NCBI GenBank assembly: GCA_964398655.1
Contig: CAYNNG010000025.1
Span: forward strand, 1 to 22,925
Direction: 5' to 3'
Length of the DNA stretch: 22,925 nt
Source of the DNA: SFFI01 sp964398655
Lineage (GTDB): Bacteria > Bacillota > Clostridia > Saccharofermentanales > DTU023
A model generated the notes under the pieces. It saw only the letters and a list, made by a program, of their open reading frames with translations. It did not search any database and had not been told where the DNA came from. Positions 21,667 to 22,925 of this stretch are shown piece after piece. Position numbers and translations under genes: made by a program. The first letter of the stretch is position 1. The number at the start of each line of letters is the position of its first letter.

Positions 21667-22140
21667 CTAGCGGTATTTCTCCAATCTCACATAATTCTCA
21701 TCATCTGGTTCAGTAATGCCATCTTTATATGTATATCCCATTTTTAAATAGAAAGGCACTGCCGTAATAGATGCTGGGGTCTCGATCCGTCTGGCTCTAA
21801 GAAAATATTCATCTTGTTCAAGTGTTTCGATGATCTTCCGACCAATTCCTTGCCTTTCGTATTCAGGTAAGACAAAGATGGTGAAAAGAATGCTTTCGTC
21901 CTCTCGATCCCAAAACGGGGCTATTGATCCACAGCCAACGATAATAGCGTTACTCCGCGCTACATAAAAATGGGTGCGTTCCGCACGCTTGAGAATGTTT
22001 TTAGCTTGCGAAACCTTAACAATACTTTCAATCTGTGCACTTGGATAATCTTTGATGTTTACAGTTCTAAGTGTTTTTATGATCAAAGCAGAAACTGTTT
22101 CAGCGTCATCCGGGTGGAATTTTCCAATATTTATATTCAT
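21667..22140 (-). CDS. GNAT-family N-acetyltransferase
   Basis: A 157-residue GNAT protein that would transfer an acetyl group from acetyl-CoA to an amine. Visible blocks are FHPDDAETVSALI at the N-terminus, ILFTIFVLPEYERQGIGRKI (about residues 83-102) with the acetyl-CoA-binding Q/RxxGxG/A pattern QGIGRK, and AVPFYLKMGYTY, the usual final strand-helix. The substrate is unknown. GAGGA lies 8 bases before the ATG. It is a lone gene between repeat copy D and an IS256-family remnant, with no neighbour hinting at a pathway. Confidence 0.9.
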   Translation of the reverse strand: MNINIGKFHPDDAETVSALIIKTLRTVNIKDYPSAQIESIVKVSQAKNILKRAERTHFYVARSNAIIVGCGSIAPFWDREDESILFTIFVLPEYERQGIGRKIIETLEQDEYFLRARRIETPASITAVPFYLKMGYTYKDGITEPDDENYVRLEKYR

Positions 22141-22288
22141 AGCAAATATCCTCGCTTAAATGTTAGGAATGCTCTTTATTCTTTACGAGTTTCGGTCACG
22201 TCCCTAAAATGGTATAAAAGTAGAGAGAGCCAGAGGTCAATCTACCACGTATAATTTGTAGTTGAGAAAAAAACCGAGGAGGAAAGAC

Positions 22289-22925
22289 ATGGCTCAACTC
22301 AATATTACCCTTAATCAAGACGAGATTCTACAACTTTTACAAGAATCAAGTACAGATGCTTTTAAGAATTGCTGCAGGAATGTTTGAACAGTATTCTGCA
22401 GGCAGAATCCACAGCACAGCTGAGAGCATAACGTTACGAAAGTACGGAAGAATGTACAGATAGCCGAAGCGGGACAAGAGCACACCCTCTGGTTACTCGG
22501 CTCGGCAGCATAGAGCTCAAGGTACCAAGACACCGCAACGAGCCCTTTGAAACCATGGTGTTCGAAAACTACAAGCGTAGTGAGGCCGCCTTGGTAACTA
22601 CCATGGCTGAGATGGTTGTAGCTGGCGTATCCACCGCGAAGGTGAGCCGCTTTTCAGGCGCACACGAAGGAAATGCGCAGGTGCGCCCGGACCTCTAACT
22701 ATCTGGAAAGGCTAAACAAAGAGATTAAGCGTCGTTCCAAGGTTGTAGTGATCTTCCCTAACACTAACTCCGCCCTTAGGCTTCTGGGAGCTGTGCTCAT
22801 GGAAGAAAATGATCGCTGGGCTACCATGCGTCCTATCTACTCCAAGGCTTCAGGGCTGGAGTTGAAGAAGAAATCACAGCTACTAATTGACCTTGCTCGC
22901 CAGCAATGCCTCTTGGCTGAAGCTG
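22289..22925 (+). pseudogene. IS256-family (mutator-type) transposase, degenerate and internally deleted
   Basis: The start is intact: GAGGAGG, then ATG and MAQLNITLNQDEILQLLQES. A one-base loss near 22368 shifts the frame (first stop ends at 22387). In the next frame LLQECLNSILQAESTAQL follows, then a TAA at 22439-22441 where a GAA codon is expected, then LVTRLGSIELKVPRHRNEPF and MAEMVVAGVSTAKVSR. After 22650 about 200 residues with the DDE core are missing. Reading resumes near 22682 with RTSNYLERLNKEIKRRSKVV and FPNTNSALRLLGAVLMEEN, the C-terminus of the family. It cannot make a working transposase. The right end is outside the window. Confidence 0.9.

Overview
The window looks like a draft-genome piece from a low-to-mid GC Bacillota (Firmicutes), most likely an anaerobic clostridial lineage. 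The evidence is AGGAGG-type ribosome binding sites, a BlaI/BlaR1 pair, FetAB, short-chain paired chromate transporters, a DUF1858 protein, an NADH-butanol-dehydrogenase-type enzyme, a secreted serpin and a clostridial-type group II intron fragment. I cannot name a genus. Five runs of exactly 100 N (1267-1366, 4905-5004, 7290-7389, 8624-8723, 19757-19856) are scaffold gaps of nominal length. At least one (4905-5004) is artificial, because both flanks carry the same 55 bases.

Layout. 1-992: a BlaI-type repressor and the start of a BlaR1-type sensor on the minus strand, divergent from a DUF1858 redox-disulfide protein with its own terminator. 1140-6348: a minus-strand run of peptidase T, a membrane-anchored alpha/beta hydrolase, FetA/FetB and a broken serine hydrolase. 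6564-8610: a DUF5655 protein and an iron-dependent alcohol dehydrogenase, separated by a tandem 64-bp stem-loop repeat that runs into a gap. 8724-11000: a MocR-type regulator (3' end lost in a gap) divergent from pdxS, sharing a palindromic control region. 11019-13030: an ABC-F ATPase with a hairpin over its ribosome binding site, and a doubtful small ORF. 13082-15679: a decayed region in which the 5' end of a group II intron, sitting immediately behind the serpin terminator, is fused to the 3' third of an OPT-family transporter; the serpin gene lies upstream. 16062-18467: a two-gene minus-strand unit, a DUF559/Vsr-like putative endonuclease and a SEC-C protein, bracketed by two direct copies of a palindromic repeat. 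19035-21061: an XRE regulator with membrane segments and a pair of chromate-transporter halves. 21667-end: a GNAT acetyltransferase and a degenerate IS256-family transposase lacking its catalytic core.

The least ordinary content is between genes. A family of imperfectly palindromic repeats of about 190-360 bp occurs four times (13082, 15823, 18623, 21241); two copies have internally multiplied arms. A second, unrelated 64-bp repeat lies upstream of the alcohol dehydrogenase. Functional links that hold from context are BlaI with BlaR1, FetA with FetB, the MocR regulator with pdxS (vitamin B6), the two chromate-transporter halves, and probably the nuclease-like gene with the SEC-C gene.
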